This document shows, piece after piece, positions 43,301-49,032 of a stretch of DNA of 64,000 bases; the stretch's first letter is position 1; every line of letters begins with the position of its first letter. The translations under genes and the position numbers were made by a program. The notes under the pieces are model-generated. The model was not told where the DNA came from, did no database searches, and worked only from the letters and a program-made list of their open reading frames with translations. This stretch comes from Burkholderia sp. SRS-46 (GTDB lineage: Bacteria; Pseudomonadota; Gammaproteobacteria; Burkholderiales; Burkholderiaceae): NCBI RefSeq assembly GCF_004343775.1, contig NZ_PTXL01000002.1:62001-126000 (forward strand). Reading direction: 5' to 3'.

Positions 43301-45187
43301 CGAAACATGCAGATTCGCGTTCGACGTGATTACCGCGTGGTTGGCAATATTGCCGCCTTGCACGGTCACATCACCGTTGCCGCCGATCACGCCGCCTTGC
43401 GCGCCGTTCGCCGTCGTGCCGGCTGCGTTCGTGAGCTGGCCAGTTGCCGTCAGCACCATTCCGTCGGTATTGAGCGACGTCATGCGGCCCGCCGTATTGT
43501 CGACCGTGATCCCGTCGACCGTGGCGTGCCCAGCGCTCTGGATCGTGCCTTGATTGTTCGCGATGGTGCCGCCGCGCAGCGCCATCGTGCTTTGCGACAC
43601 CAGCACGCCGGTCTGGTTGGCGATTTGGCCGGCGGCCGTCACCGACAGCGGCCCCTGCGACGACACACTGCCGCTTTGGTTCGATACGTTACGGCCCGTC
43701 ACGGTCGTACCGCCGCCGCTCGTCAGGTTGCCGTGGTCGTTGATGACGGTGCCCGCTGCGTTCGCTGTGACCGCTCCCTGGGCGCTCGTCGTCGCGTTGA
43801 CGAGATTCACGTCGCCGGCCGTCGCGGTCAGCGACAGATTGCCGTTCGCGGCCGTCGTGCTGCCGGCGAGGTTCACGCCGTAGCCCGTCGCCGATACGCT
43901 GCCCCCTGCGACGTTCTTGCCGGTCGCGTTCAACTGCCCCGTCGTCGTGAGTTGCAGGTCGCCGGCTTGCGTGACGGCACCGTCACTGTTCACGCCCGCG
44001 CCAAGCATGCCCGTCGAATTCAGCGAACCCGCCGTCACGCCCACGTTATGCTGGGCGGCCAGCGTACCGGTATTCACCACGTCCGCGCCGGTATTCAGCG
44101 ATACCGACTGCTGGCCGTAGGTCGTGCCGCTGTTCTCGACGCCACCCGCCGCAGATACCGCGACATTGCCGAGCGAACTGATCTTGCCCGATTGCACCAA
44201 CCGGCCTGCCGTCGTCAACGTCAGCCCCATCGCATCCGCCGCGATCGTGCCGGCATTCCGGACACCGACCCCTCCCTCGGTCCCCACCAAAAAGATGCGA
44301 TTACTGTACATACCGCCCAGTTGACCCACGTCGATCGCGACGGCGGGGGCTGCGCCCTCGCCTTGAATCGGCGTAGCGGCAAGCGTGTCATGGTTGACCT
44401 GACTCGGGCCCGTGATGACGTTCAGGTTGTTGGCATAAATGGCCGCATTGGTTTGTACCGCCCTGGCAATGAGATCGACCTGATCCACATTCGTGGCATT
44501 CAGGCCGGCGCCTTGCACCGTAATCAGGCCGCGTGTCGTATTGAACCCCGCCAGCGACCCGTCTGCGTTCAAGGTCGGCGTGCCGGTTGTCAGGATTGCA
44601 CGCGACGTATTGATGAATCCACCGCCATCGACAACGATCCCGGACGGATTCGAAATGATCATTTCGGCTCTTTGGCCGGCGATCTCAACATAACCCTTCA
44701 GTTGCGAAGGATTATTGCTATTGACCTGATTGATGATGATCCTGGCCGACGTGTTCGGGCCGAAATTCGGGTTGCCGTTGATATAGCCGGCTTGTTGTGT
44801 ATTCGTCAGCGTCGGCGAGTTGTTGACGATCACGCCGGCCTTCGGCACGTCGAATTGCGAATACGTATTCAATGACACTCCCGCCGCCGACGGGCGGGTG
44901 ATGTTCACCTGCTGGAGTCCGTTTTGTGTCTGGATCACCGACGGCGCATTCGCGCCTGCGCCCACGACCTGCGCATGGACCCACGTCGGCGCGCCCCCAG
45001 CCGCGATCAAAACAGCGAAAGCCGCATGACGCAATGCGAAACTCGCCAGCGCGCCTGGCACACGCCTTTCGGCCGCATAGACAGCCTCACCCGAGCTGAC
45101 CTTACCCGAAGCATTCGCCGTCTCTTCGACCGCAACCAGCATGCCGCGCACACGGCTAAACACCAAGCGATATTGATTCTTGTTCAT
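34382..45187 (-). CDS. cdiA: CdiA/BcpA contact-dependent inhibition toxin with C-terminal deaminase-like domain
   Basis: A 3601-residue TpsA exoprotein. Residues ~1-70 are an extended signal peptide (ESPR opening MNKNQYRLVFSRVRGMLVAV, cleavage after WVHA). A TPS/haemagglutination domain (~72-330; NPSGIVVDGGGF) directs export through CdiB. About 2500 residues of filamentous-haemagglutinin repeats follow, then a glycine/alanine-rich pretoxin segment ending ADLFNRQIHP, with LFN at 3199-3201 in the place of the Burkholderia LYN delimiter. The last ~400 residues are the toxin region. Near the end GEAHAEIGVIQQ (His3523, Glu3525) and LSPCSYCSS (Cys3553, Cys3556) give the His/Glu/Cys-x2-Cys zinc site of the cytidine-deaminase superfamily. 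A nucleic-acid deaminase toxin is the best reading; base preference unknown. Confidence 0.95.
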   Translation of the reverse strand: MNKNQYRLVFSRVRGMLVAVEETANASGKVSSGEAVYAAERRVPGALASFALRHAAFAVLIAAGGAPTWVHAQVVGAGANAPSVIQTQNGLQQVNITRPSAAGVSLNTYSQFDVPKAGVIVNNSPTLTNTQQAGYINGNPNFGPNTSARIIINQVNSNNPSQLKGYVEIAGQRAEMIISNPSGIVVDGGGFINTSRAILTTGTPTLNADGSLAGFNTTRGLITVQGAGLNATNVDQVDLIARAVQTNAAIYANNLNVITGPSQVNHDTLAATPIQGEGAAPAVAIDVGQLGGMYSNRIFLVGTEGGVGVRNAGTIAADAMGLTLTTAGRLVQSGKISSLGNVAVSAAGGVENSGTTYGQQSVSLNTGADVVNTGTLAAQHNVGVTAGSLNSTGMLGAGVNSDGAVTQAGDLQLTTTGQLNATGKNVAGGSVSATGYGVNLAGSTTAANGNLSLTATAGDVNLVNATTSAQGAVTANAAGTVINDHGNLTSGGGTTVTGRNVSNQSGSVSSQGPLSVTAAGQIANQTGVLVSQSTMALRGGTIANNQGTIQSAGHATVDGITVDNTAGRMTSLNTDGMVLTATGQLTNAAGTTANGAQGGVIGGNGDVTVQGGNIANHAVITSNANLHVSGQSVDNSGGALKAAQGVTVDAGARLTNSGGTILGQTAKLDGTTLDNSSGNVQADQVSLDATDVVNHGGTITQTGSGAMAVNVSGTLDNSGGGTLQSNSTDLALAPATLKNDGGTITHAGTGTLTLGNGTGAVSNVGGSIASNGRVAAQTGALSNTSGSINGQIGLSATVAGVLNNTNGKLLSNTDLGVSSGTLTNDGGQIGASTNATIHTGSMTNQGGSIVAPNLSVIADSTLDNSGGQLKANQLALTTLNLTNHGGTITQYGSSAMAVNVSGTLDNSSGGTIQTNSTDLTLAPAQLNNAGGTITHAGTGTLTIEPGKGASALNNASGTIATKGHAVVDASSWDNASGILSAQGDVTATIAGDVNNTQGLVRSGASLSLINGGALVNQGGHIQAGQSTAGDTSTLAVQSGSINNTDGSITDLGAGKMTVQGGSQIVNSHAGNVSGMGAITGNGDVTVSAASISNTQGGQLSGASLHVQGATLDNSGGQIGNVANSTGNVDVTTSGAITNTNGQISSTHDLTVTAPTLQGGGTYSAAHDANVTLQGDFSVTPDYQFNAGHDLAFTLPGTFNNNGNVQSVNNLSVDAGNIVNSGALSAGGLLHTQSGSLTNTGAIVGGSVSLNATGTVSNLGPTALIGASDSNGTLEILAHDIENRDDTTATDSMATTAIFGMGKVVLAGGKDASGSYTNAALVNNVSALIQSGGDMALHADKVTNTRRVMTTTGYTNNVDPAVLTQFGIPMSGCTAFYMAACSGQDVGWVAVGDPTMIGGAFTQPPHGGQWNSSYQYTTYSGVAVANMIKDISPAAQLVSDGSIDASSSGTFQNYWSHVAAVGNVKLPARYDGDGWVATGQQAPGVTVTYSGYYHYNNYDNTEHNWVLPFGNMPFSGGPGGYTQAAPADVKQYTLPDYKSTLGSNGTISGTGVSINNTAANASIPSLGLLPGQAVPGLTIGGLSGNASGAKSGASAVHGGGVTSVDPIIASATALNVLNNLTIPQGGLYKPDRSPNASYVIETNPVFTNQKNFISSDYFFGQIGVDLTHIPKRLGDGFYEQQLVRNQITALTGRAVLGPYTDLQAMYQSLMTAGASLHKQLDLPIGASLSADQVAKLTSNVIMMETRVVDGQSVLVPVVYLAKASQQNVNGPLITAADIDLKDAQSFTNSGTIKADNTLSIQGKQIDNAFGALQSGGLMSLTTAGNVDLTSAHVKAGSLNLNAGGDLILDTATKTNTLVSRDGATSVKTTLGPIAQLDVKGDAAIMTGGNLEQHAGALTVGGNLGMLVGGNWDLGTQQVGEHKIVQRANGVSNTDINGVVGSMVNVGGASMIGVMGDLTANGAQINLGNGGTIAAKGNVTFGTASATTTVDSNSSGSDHHGSYSETLHTSDQTVVGTTLNSGNTLNVASGKDINVIGSTITLDHGNVGLMAVGNVNVGAATETHVSNMDESHDHGGVASHTSATNRVDQTTTYANGSMISADGVTVVSGKDINVTGSAIVVTHDVALSAKDNVNITAATNTYQDNEYHQEKHSGLSGSGGLGITIGSSEQSDRYNATSTTQSQSRSTVGSVEGNVTVSGGKDVHISGSDIVAGKAVGDTTGTTGNISIAGRNVTIDPGQDTAQSHDQREAHSSGLTVAVTGTPFDTARNLKADASSGNGFQRSQSVLNEIGASAADVPGISVSYGQSRSSSTTDMSSLTNSGSTVRGGGNVTVKATGGAQKDANGNVVDGDIAVTGSAISAGGTATLDANRNVTLQASTDRLQQSTQSSSSSWGVQLATPSPGDAARWIGGGANTGGNSPSPYNASRSHSDGSQAMTQQTASSVTGNSVIIKSRTGDIDVVGSGISGTQGVDLVATQGAINVLAGVDTNVTHQESSSRQVGSLGSLGSNGTATGFSVGVANSHSVQDTASQTQSTMRSQIVSGNGNVTLDAKQDITVAGSDLGAGKDLTLIGKNLNLDPGTDATQSRMSQDSSQFGASVALGGAVGNAIAQANQAFAQPARGGDSRLAALDKAQAGLAAYNAYQVGSALSNGQPTNQALIKATVSIGGGTSHSEAQSSSVANDGSALHAGGKATLIATGSGAKDANGFATDGDINASGTQITAQNVQLNAARDINLTSAKDTSQQSSSNSSSSGSIGVGAALGGQQNGFTLELGASTAHGNANGNSVTNRDTQITASDTLSMTSGRDTNLRGAEVSGNTVNASVGRDLNIQSQQDTSTYDSKQSSAGFQASICVPPFCYGQTVSGSASASEQSINADYQSVNQQSGIYAGTGGYSVNVGNHTQIDGGVIASSATPDKNNLSTQTLSFTNLDNHATYSGDTVGFSASGGFGNSTPGGVNLDTPVKQGATNVPGPQNSQGLGPSGFSTAGTSSDASGTTYAAVSPGTITVRGDVGTGHDSTAGLSRDTANANGGVQNTFNAQNVQNDIAVQQSVGQVGMQVVGDVANALQNKAIADETKARLAYANASAVGDTAGMAQAQADFTAAQQQEALWGNDGAARIASHAGVAAIGAAMGGGNVAGAVAGTVAGDMAGNAVGNALGDTLGGTLLSNAAAGLAGAAAGGALGGSAGAMSGANGALSADLFNRQIHPQERTLISTVAKGIAAANGKTPADQATLTDYWTNMLTLAAGAKVDAQAQTQLMQYEIQLVQAAQASGNSQALDTFMQNLQIAQKAINQMSGYTISGTTGPIVADGSTVKTFQSTSAQFNDSTLFGTPGGTGHALAPGQTPQTAGIGSQYYVDPNGPTNQQVAGFAQDQIAKAGTSRDAIAPEHTAEDFIIATMGGGLATGAVKAIAGRVAAAVSDVVSRSIADVPKTVTSGGTANAATAEPLAIDLAKAQSVDPLIGKTLPGASSPVQVTADASIGGKSFYDVNQTARGVGFGDPNQPTLISKLVAPGDPNGIYGEAHAEIGVIQQAYNAGLTQGQPMTIVVRGLSPCSYCSSDLMDMAQAAGLSELTVVDGATGAVNKWVPGGKDWISIEPKKLK
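42370..42548 (-). repeat. Internal FHA repeat, copy 2 (within cdiA)
   Basis: Encodes GTITQYGSSAMAVNVSGTLDN followed by SSGGTIQTNSTDLTLAPAQL and GGTITHAGTGTLT. It is close to the copy at 42935-43110 in both protein and DNA. This tandem duplication forms part of the fibre. Confidence 0.7.
42935..43110 (-). repeat. Internal FHA repeat, copy 1 (within cdiA)
   Basis: Encodes GTITQTGSGAMAVNVSGTLDN followed by SGGGTLQSNSTDLALAPATL and GGTITHAGTGTLT, matching the copy about 565 bases away at 42370-42548. The two differ by scattered substitutions, so the duplication is not recent. Confidence 0.7.
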
Positions 45188-45341
45188 TATTTCTATCTAC
45201 CCCGAGCGTCGCGATTCGCGCGTCAGGCGAATCGATCGCCAAGCGACCCACTAGGGCGTGGGCATGTGGCCGCGAATATTTATTAAGTATTGTTAAATGT
45301 TAAGCAGGCGAGAAAGCGATGTTTTCACAAAAGAGATGGAC
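45188..45341 (-). promoter_or_regulatory. Leader region of cdiA
   Basis: A 154-base gap with an AT-rich core (45278-45305, TATTTATTAAGTATTGTTAAATG on the plus strand) that probably holds a cdiA promoter. The cdiA ribosome site is weak (GGGGTAG about 9 bases before the ATG). Confidence 0.4.
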
Positions 45342-45668
45342 TCAATGGGACACATTCGACGACGGTGACCAACCGTTGCCCGTTTTGGCCTCGCGTAATG
45401 CGTAAGCGGCACTCAACACGCCCTCCTGTCTGGATGCCTCGCGCTCGTACTGCTCGCTCAGTTGTTCGATGGATGCCAACAGGACAGCGCGATCAATATC
45501 GGGACGCTCGACCCGAGTCCCATATCGAGCAATCGCGGCCAGGCGAGCGAAAGACGCGGCCCGCTGGCGAGCATTCTCCAGGGCGAACTGCGCAATGGCC
45601 TCCAGCGCGGCAACGTCCTGGACCAATGCCCGGTAGCGCTCGACAAGATTTTCGTTATGCAACGTCAT
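45342..45668 (-). CDS. Hypothetical protein upstream of cdiA (108 aa)
   Basis: A 108-residue protein starting MTLHNENLVERYRALVQDVAALEAIAQFALENARQRAA. It is almost entirely helical, with no signal peptide or membrane segment, and resembles a small coiled-coil or helical-hairpin protein. I do not recognise a family. It lies 154 bases upstream of cdiA in the same direction, so it could share its transcript. An ATG 54 bases upstream would extend it, but the added residues look non-coding. A real gene is likely from codon usage; the CDI link is only positional. Confidence 0.6.
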   Translation of the reverse strand: MTLHNENLVERYRALVQDVAALEAIAQFALENARQRAASFARLAAIARYGTRVERPDIDRAVLLASIEQLSEQYEREASRQEGVLSAAYALREAKTGNGWSPSSNVSH

Positions 45669-46415
45669 ACGCCCGGGCCTCTCGGAAGCTGTCGGCTCAA
45701 TGATTCGGGGATATCTGCACACGGCAATGCGTTCGCAGCACTCTCATGCGAGCATTAATACCTCGGCAAGCGAGTCCCCGTCCATTCAAAAAAAGTTGAT
45801 TTTTCAATCCTTGATGCTTTCCGCAATCACGAATTATCAAAAATCATTTAACGCACTGTTTTTAAATAATCGGACTTCAGAGCGCGAAAAACCCGACATT
45901 CAATGAGGAATGCCTTTCGTGAGAAGCGGTCCATCGTCGGTCGGCATTCGCCGGCGCGCGGCGATGGCAACGTGCAATCGGCGCCCATCTCGCATCATGC
46001 GTGACTCGTTGGCAAGCCACGGCTGGCGAGGGCTAGACGATGCCATCGAGCATCGCGACGTGGTGGGTCAGATCCGCGATCCGCTCGGCGAGCACGGCGG
46101 GATTGTTGTCGATGCCCCGTCCTGAAACAGGTCGACGCTTTTTTCGATGAATCGAGGAGGTGCCAAGTGGAGCAAGGGATCAAGCGGCGCCAGCAAGACT
46201 GCAGTCTGGCTTTTGAGCGGTCGATGGTGGGCATCCGCAGGTGCGCGAAGCGGATGGTGCCGCGGTCGAGGATCGACACGATGCAGCGGACGAACAGGAA
46301 CGGCGCGCCGCGCGCCGCTTCCGCTTGAAGAGGCGCAGACGTCGGTCGTCGCCCGAAGGGTTTCTGTATGGCCCGCCCGGCTGCGCTGCGCCGCGCGCGG
46401 CCCGCCCGCCATCAC
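45669..46415. other. Region without a convincing intact gene; AT-rich island then possible decayed gene
   Basis: Bases ~45770-45900 are strikingly AT-rich (runs such as CAAAAAAAGTTGATTTTTC) in a GC-rich replicon, and probably hold the promoter of the CDI unit. From ~46010 to 46400 the sequence is GC-rich again with no intact frame; short gene-like stretches on the minus strand switch frames. Confidence 0.45.
46010..46280 (-). pseudogene. Possible decayed gene remnant
   Basis: On the minus strand three frames each read gene-like for a short distance: MSILDRGTIRFAHLRMPTID, then RFIEKSVDLFQDGASTTIP, then GIDNNPAVLAERIADLTHH ending AMLDGIV-stop. Joined, they resemble the C-terminal part of a small MerR-type regulator (a VDLFQDG.. 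helix, then a coiled-coil dimerisation helix). Frameshifts separate them and no start is evident. Weak evidence. Confidence 0.25.
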
Positions 46416-47759
46416 TCAAGCCCGCCGCGCGGGCTCGGCCTTCACGCCGAGCATCAGCGCGGCGCCGCTCGCGACCAGCAGCGCGGCCAGCAGGTACACC
46501 GCGAGATCCATGCTGCCGGTGCGGGTGCGGATCAGGCCGATCACCCACGGGCTGACGATGCCGCTCGTGATGCCGATGCTGCTGATCAGCGCGATGCCGC
46601 CCGCCGCGGCCTTGCCGGACAGGTGCGCGGTCGGCACCGCCCAGAAGATCGGCAGCGCGGCGAAGATCAGCGTCGCCGCGATCGACAGGCACGCGAGCAT
46701 CGCCGCGAAGCTGTGCAGGTGCAGCGTAAGCGCGGCCAGCGCGAGCCCGCCGCCGACGGTGCAGCACGCGAAATGCCTGCGGCGTTCGCCGGTGCGATCG
46801 GAGCGGCGCGCGATCAGGATCAGCCCGACCGCGCCGATCGCGTTCGGCACGACCGTATAAAGGCTCACCGCGACGACGTCGGTCACGCCGAAATCGCGGA
46901 TCATCAGCGGCATCCAGAAATTGAGCGTCAGCGACGCGCAGGTCAGCGAGAAATAGATGAACGCGAACAGGTACACGCGCGGGTTCAGCAGCGCGGCGGC
47001 GAAGCTGCGCGAATCGTGCGCGCCGTGCGCCGCGTCGCGGCCCTGCCCGCCCGCACACAGCGCCGCGACGCGCGCCTTCTCGTCCGGCACGAGCCATGCT
47101 GCATCCTGCGGCCGGTCGACCAGGTAGCCGAACGCGACGAACGCGAGCACGATCGCCGGCGCGCCTTCGATCGCGAACATCCATTGCCAGCCGTACAGGC
47201 CGAGCACGCCGCTCATGTCGCGCATGATCCAGCCCGACACCAGCCCGCCGAGCACGCCCGCGACCGCGACGCCGGCGAAGAACACCGAGATCGCCGCCGC
47301 GCGCCGGTTCGCCGGGAACCACCAGGTCAAATACAGCACGATGCCGGGAAAGAAGCCGGCCTCGAACACGCCGAGCAGGAAGCGCAGCACGTAGAAATGC
47401 GACGGCGTCGACACGAACATCATCCCCGTCGACGCGAGCCCCCACAGCAGCATGATCCGCGTGAAGGTGCGGCGCGCGCCGAAGCGCGCGAGCAGCAGGT
47501 TGCTCGGTACTTCGCAGAACACGTAGCCGACGTAGAACACGGCGGCGCCGAGGCCGTACATCGCGTCGCTGAAGCCGAGGTCGTGCTTCATCTGCAGCTG
47601 CGCGAAGCCGATGTTGATGCGGTCGAGGAACGACACGACGTAGCAGAGGAACAGGAACGGGATGATCCGCCACGCGATCTTGCGGAACAGCAACGCGTCG
47701 CCGGAAGCCGACACGGACGCGGACGCGACCGCCGCTTCGGCAGGAAGGGATTGGGGCAT
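46416..47759 (-). CDS. MFS transporter, ACS-type
   Basis: A 447-residue twelve-helix major facilitator. IIPFLFLCYVVSFLDRINIGFAQLQMKHDLGF in the first helix region and PSNLLLARFGARR (motif A) mark the anion:cation symporter group that takes up tartrate, phthalate, vanillate-type and similar organic acids. I chose the ATG at 47759, which follows GGAGAGAGAC; the open frame upstream is not conserved-looking. It lies downstream of the metallo-hydrolase gene in the same direction with a strong hairpin between. Both may answer to the divergent double-IclR regulator. The substrate is presumably an organic acid related to the hydrolase's ester or lactone. Confidence 0.87.
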   Translation of the reverse strand: MPQSLPAEAAVASASVSASGDALLFRKIAWRIIPFLFLCYVVSFLDRINIGFAQLQMKHDLGFSDAMYGLGAAVFYVGYVFCEVPSNLLLARFGARRTFTRIMLLWGLASTGMMFVSTPSHFYVLRFLLGVFEAGFFPGIVLYLTWWFPANRRAAAISVFFAGVAVAGVLGGLVSGWIMRDMSGVLGLYGWQWMFAIEGAPAIVLAFVAFGYLVDRPQDAAWLVPDEKARVAALCAGGQGRDAAHGAHDSRSFAAALLNPRVYLFAFIYFSLTCASLTLNFWMPLMIRDFGVTDVVAVSLYTVVPNAIGAVGLILIARRSDRTGERRRHFACCTVGGGLALAALTLHLHSFAAMLACLSIAATLIFAALPIFWAVPTAHLSGKAAAGGIALISSIGITSGIVSPWVIGLIRTRTGSMDLAVYLLAALLVASGAALMLGVKAEPARRA

Positions 47760-47882
47760 GTCTCTCTCCAAACGCCGCGCGCATCGAGCGCGCAGCAGTC
47801 TCCGAGGGCGTGCGTGCGCCCTGCTTTCTTGTGAGATCGAGGAAACGCGGCGCAACCGCGTGGCGGCCGCCGCTTCGAATAT

Positions 47883-47908
47883 GCGGGGCGTCCGCCCGGA
47901 CGCCCCGC
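47883..47908 (-). terminator. Hairpin between the metallo-hydrolase and MFS genes
   Basis: GCGGGGCGTCC and GGACGCCCCGC form a perfect 11-bp stem with a 4-base loop, 14 bases after the hydrolase stop. There is almost no U-tract on the minus strand, so termination may be partial. Confidence 0.5.
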
Positions 47909-47921
47909 CGTCAGGCGCCGC

Positions 47922-48881
47922 TCAGTCCTGCAGCGCGGCCCACATGTCCTTGTCGCGCTGCGCGGTCCAGATGCGCGGATGGGTGATCCCGCTCGCCTCG
48001 TCGAACGCGCGCGACACGTCGAACGGCAGGCAGTGCTCGTAGATGAACACGTGGCCGAACTTCGGATCCATCGCCTCGCGCGTGAGCGCCATCGCGGCCT
48101 TCAGGTCGAGCTTCTGCTCGACCGCCTTGCGGCCCTGCGCGAGCAGCGTCGTGACGAAATCCTTCGTGTAATCGAGGCCCTGGTTCACTTCGGCCGGGTT
48201 CAGCAGCGCGGGGCCGCGGCCCGGCACGAGCTTGTCGGCGCCCAGCGCACGCAGCGCCTCGAGCGTGGCCGGCCACTGCTCGAGCTGCGCATCGCCGCAA
48301 TAGCACGCGGCGTCGTATTCGACGAGGTCGCCGGAGAACAGCACCTTCTGCGACGGCAGCCACACGACCGTGTCGCCCTTCGTGTGGCCCGAGCCGAGAT
48401 GCATGATCTTCACTTCGAGCTTGCCGAGGAACAGCGTGAGCTCGCGCTCGAACACGAGCGTCGGCCAGGTCAGGCCCGGCACCGTCTCGACGCCCGCGAA
48501 CAGGCGCGGGAAGCGCTCGATTTCCGACTTCATGTCGGCCTCGCCGCGCTCGACAATCATCTCGTAGGTGCCGCGGCTCGCGATCACGTGCTGCGCGCCT
48601 TCGGCGGCATACGCGGACGCGCCGAGCACACGCACCGCGTGGTAGTGCGACAGCACGACGTGCTTGATCGGCTTGTCGGTGACGCTGCGGATCTTCGCGA
48701 TCAGGTCCTGCGCCATCGCGGGCGTCGCGGTGGTGTCGACGATCAGCACGCTGTCGTCGCCGATGATCACGCCCGAGTTCGGGTCGCCTTCGGCGGTGTA
48801 CGCGTACGCGTTTTCGGAGAGCCGGGTCCAGGTGACTTTCTTCTCTTCCAGGTCGGCTTGGGAGGCGAATGCTTTGGCCAT
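47922..48881 (-). CDS. Metallo-beta-lactamase-fold hydrolase with altered metal site
   Basis: A 319-residue MBL-fold protein. The family's HxHxDH motif is present only as HYHAVR (~80-85): the two leading His are kept, but the Asp and last His are replaced by Val and Arg. Later ligands are recognisable: GSGHTKGDTVVW (His ~164), then LFSGDLVEYDAACYCGDAQ with the bridging Asp. The second metal site is therefore probably lost or altered, which points to a mononuclear enzyme or different metal. It is not an antibiotic lactamase by context. It is divergent from the double-IclR gene and upstream of an organic-acid MFS gene, suggesting a catabolic hydrolase. Confidence 0.88.
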   Translation of the reverse strand: MAKAFASQADLEEKKVTWTRLSENAYAYTAEGDPNSGVIIGDDSVLIVDTTATPAMAQDLIAKIRSVTDKPIKHVVLSHYHAVRVLGASAYAAEGAQHVIASRGTYEMIVERGEADMKSEIERFPRLFAGVETVPGLTWPTLVFERELTLFLGKLEVKIMHLGSGHTKGDTVVWLPSQKVLFSGDLVEYDAACYCGDAQLEQWPATLEALRALGADKLVPGRGPALLNPAEVNQGLDYTKDFVTTLLAQGRKAVEQKLDLKAAMALTREAMDPKFGHVFIYEHCLPFDVSRAFDEASGITHPRIWTAQRDKDMWAALQD

Positions 48882-48944
48882 ATTGCGTTCCGTGGCTGCG
48901 AGCCATGTGTTGAGGGGTTGAGCGGATCATCGTCCCGAGCCGAT

Positions 48945-48963
48945 TATTTGTCAATGACAAATA
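48945..48963. promoter_or_regulatory. Perfect 19-bp palindromic operator
   Basis: TATTTGTCA-A-TGACAAATA, with 9-bp perfect arms, sits between the divergent hydrolase and double-IclR genes. Size and symmetry fit IclR-family operators. Confidence 0.75.
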
Positions 48964-48976
48964 TGCTTGCTATTGT
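48948..48976 (+). promoter_or_regulatory. Probable promoter of the double-IclR gene
   Basis: TTGTCA (48948-48953), 17 bases, TATTGT (48971-48976). The -35 element lies inside the palindrome, so binding there should repress or modulate the regulator's own transcription. Confidence 0.55.
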
Positions 48977-49032
48977 TTAATACGGGTAAACGTGCGGAGC
49001 GTCGTGATAAATGGCGTCGGATACCATGCGGG

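Noticed and set aside
38000-43800. CRISPR-like regular repeats inside the CDI region.
   Set aside because: The periodicity comes from FHA protein repeats encoded in one open frame; repeats are diverged and there are no unique spacers of constant length.
35222-44984. Several very long plus-strand ORFs opposite cdiA (for example 36491-38368, 38441-40852, 41354-44875).
   Set aside because: Their translations are repetitive Arg/Ala/Asp/Val-rich strings with no domain. They mirror the repeat pattern of the CdiA fibre in the complementary strand; low stop frequency there is a composition effect.
31427-46415. A mobile island with transposase or integrase carrying the CDI locus.
   Set aside because: No transposase, integrase, tRNA or flanking direct repeat was found. 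Only the toxin tip and immunity gene show foreign composition.
47922-48881. Antibiotic-resistance metallo-beta-lactamase.
   Set aside because: No signal peptide, an altered metal motif, and a catabolic context with an IclR-type regulator and organic-acid transporter.
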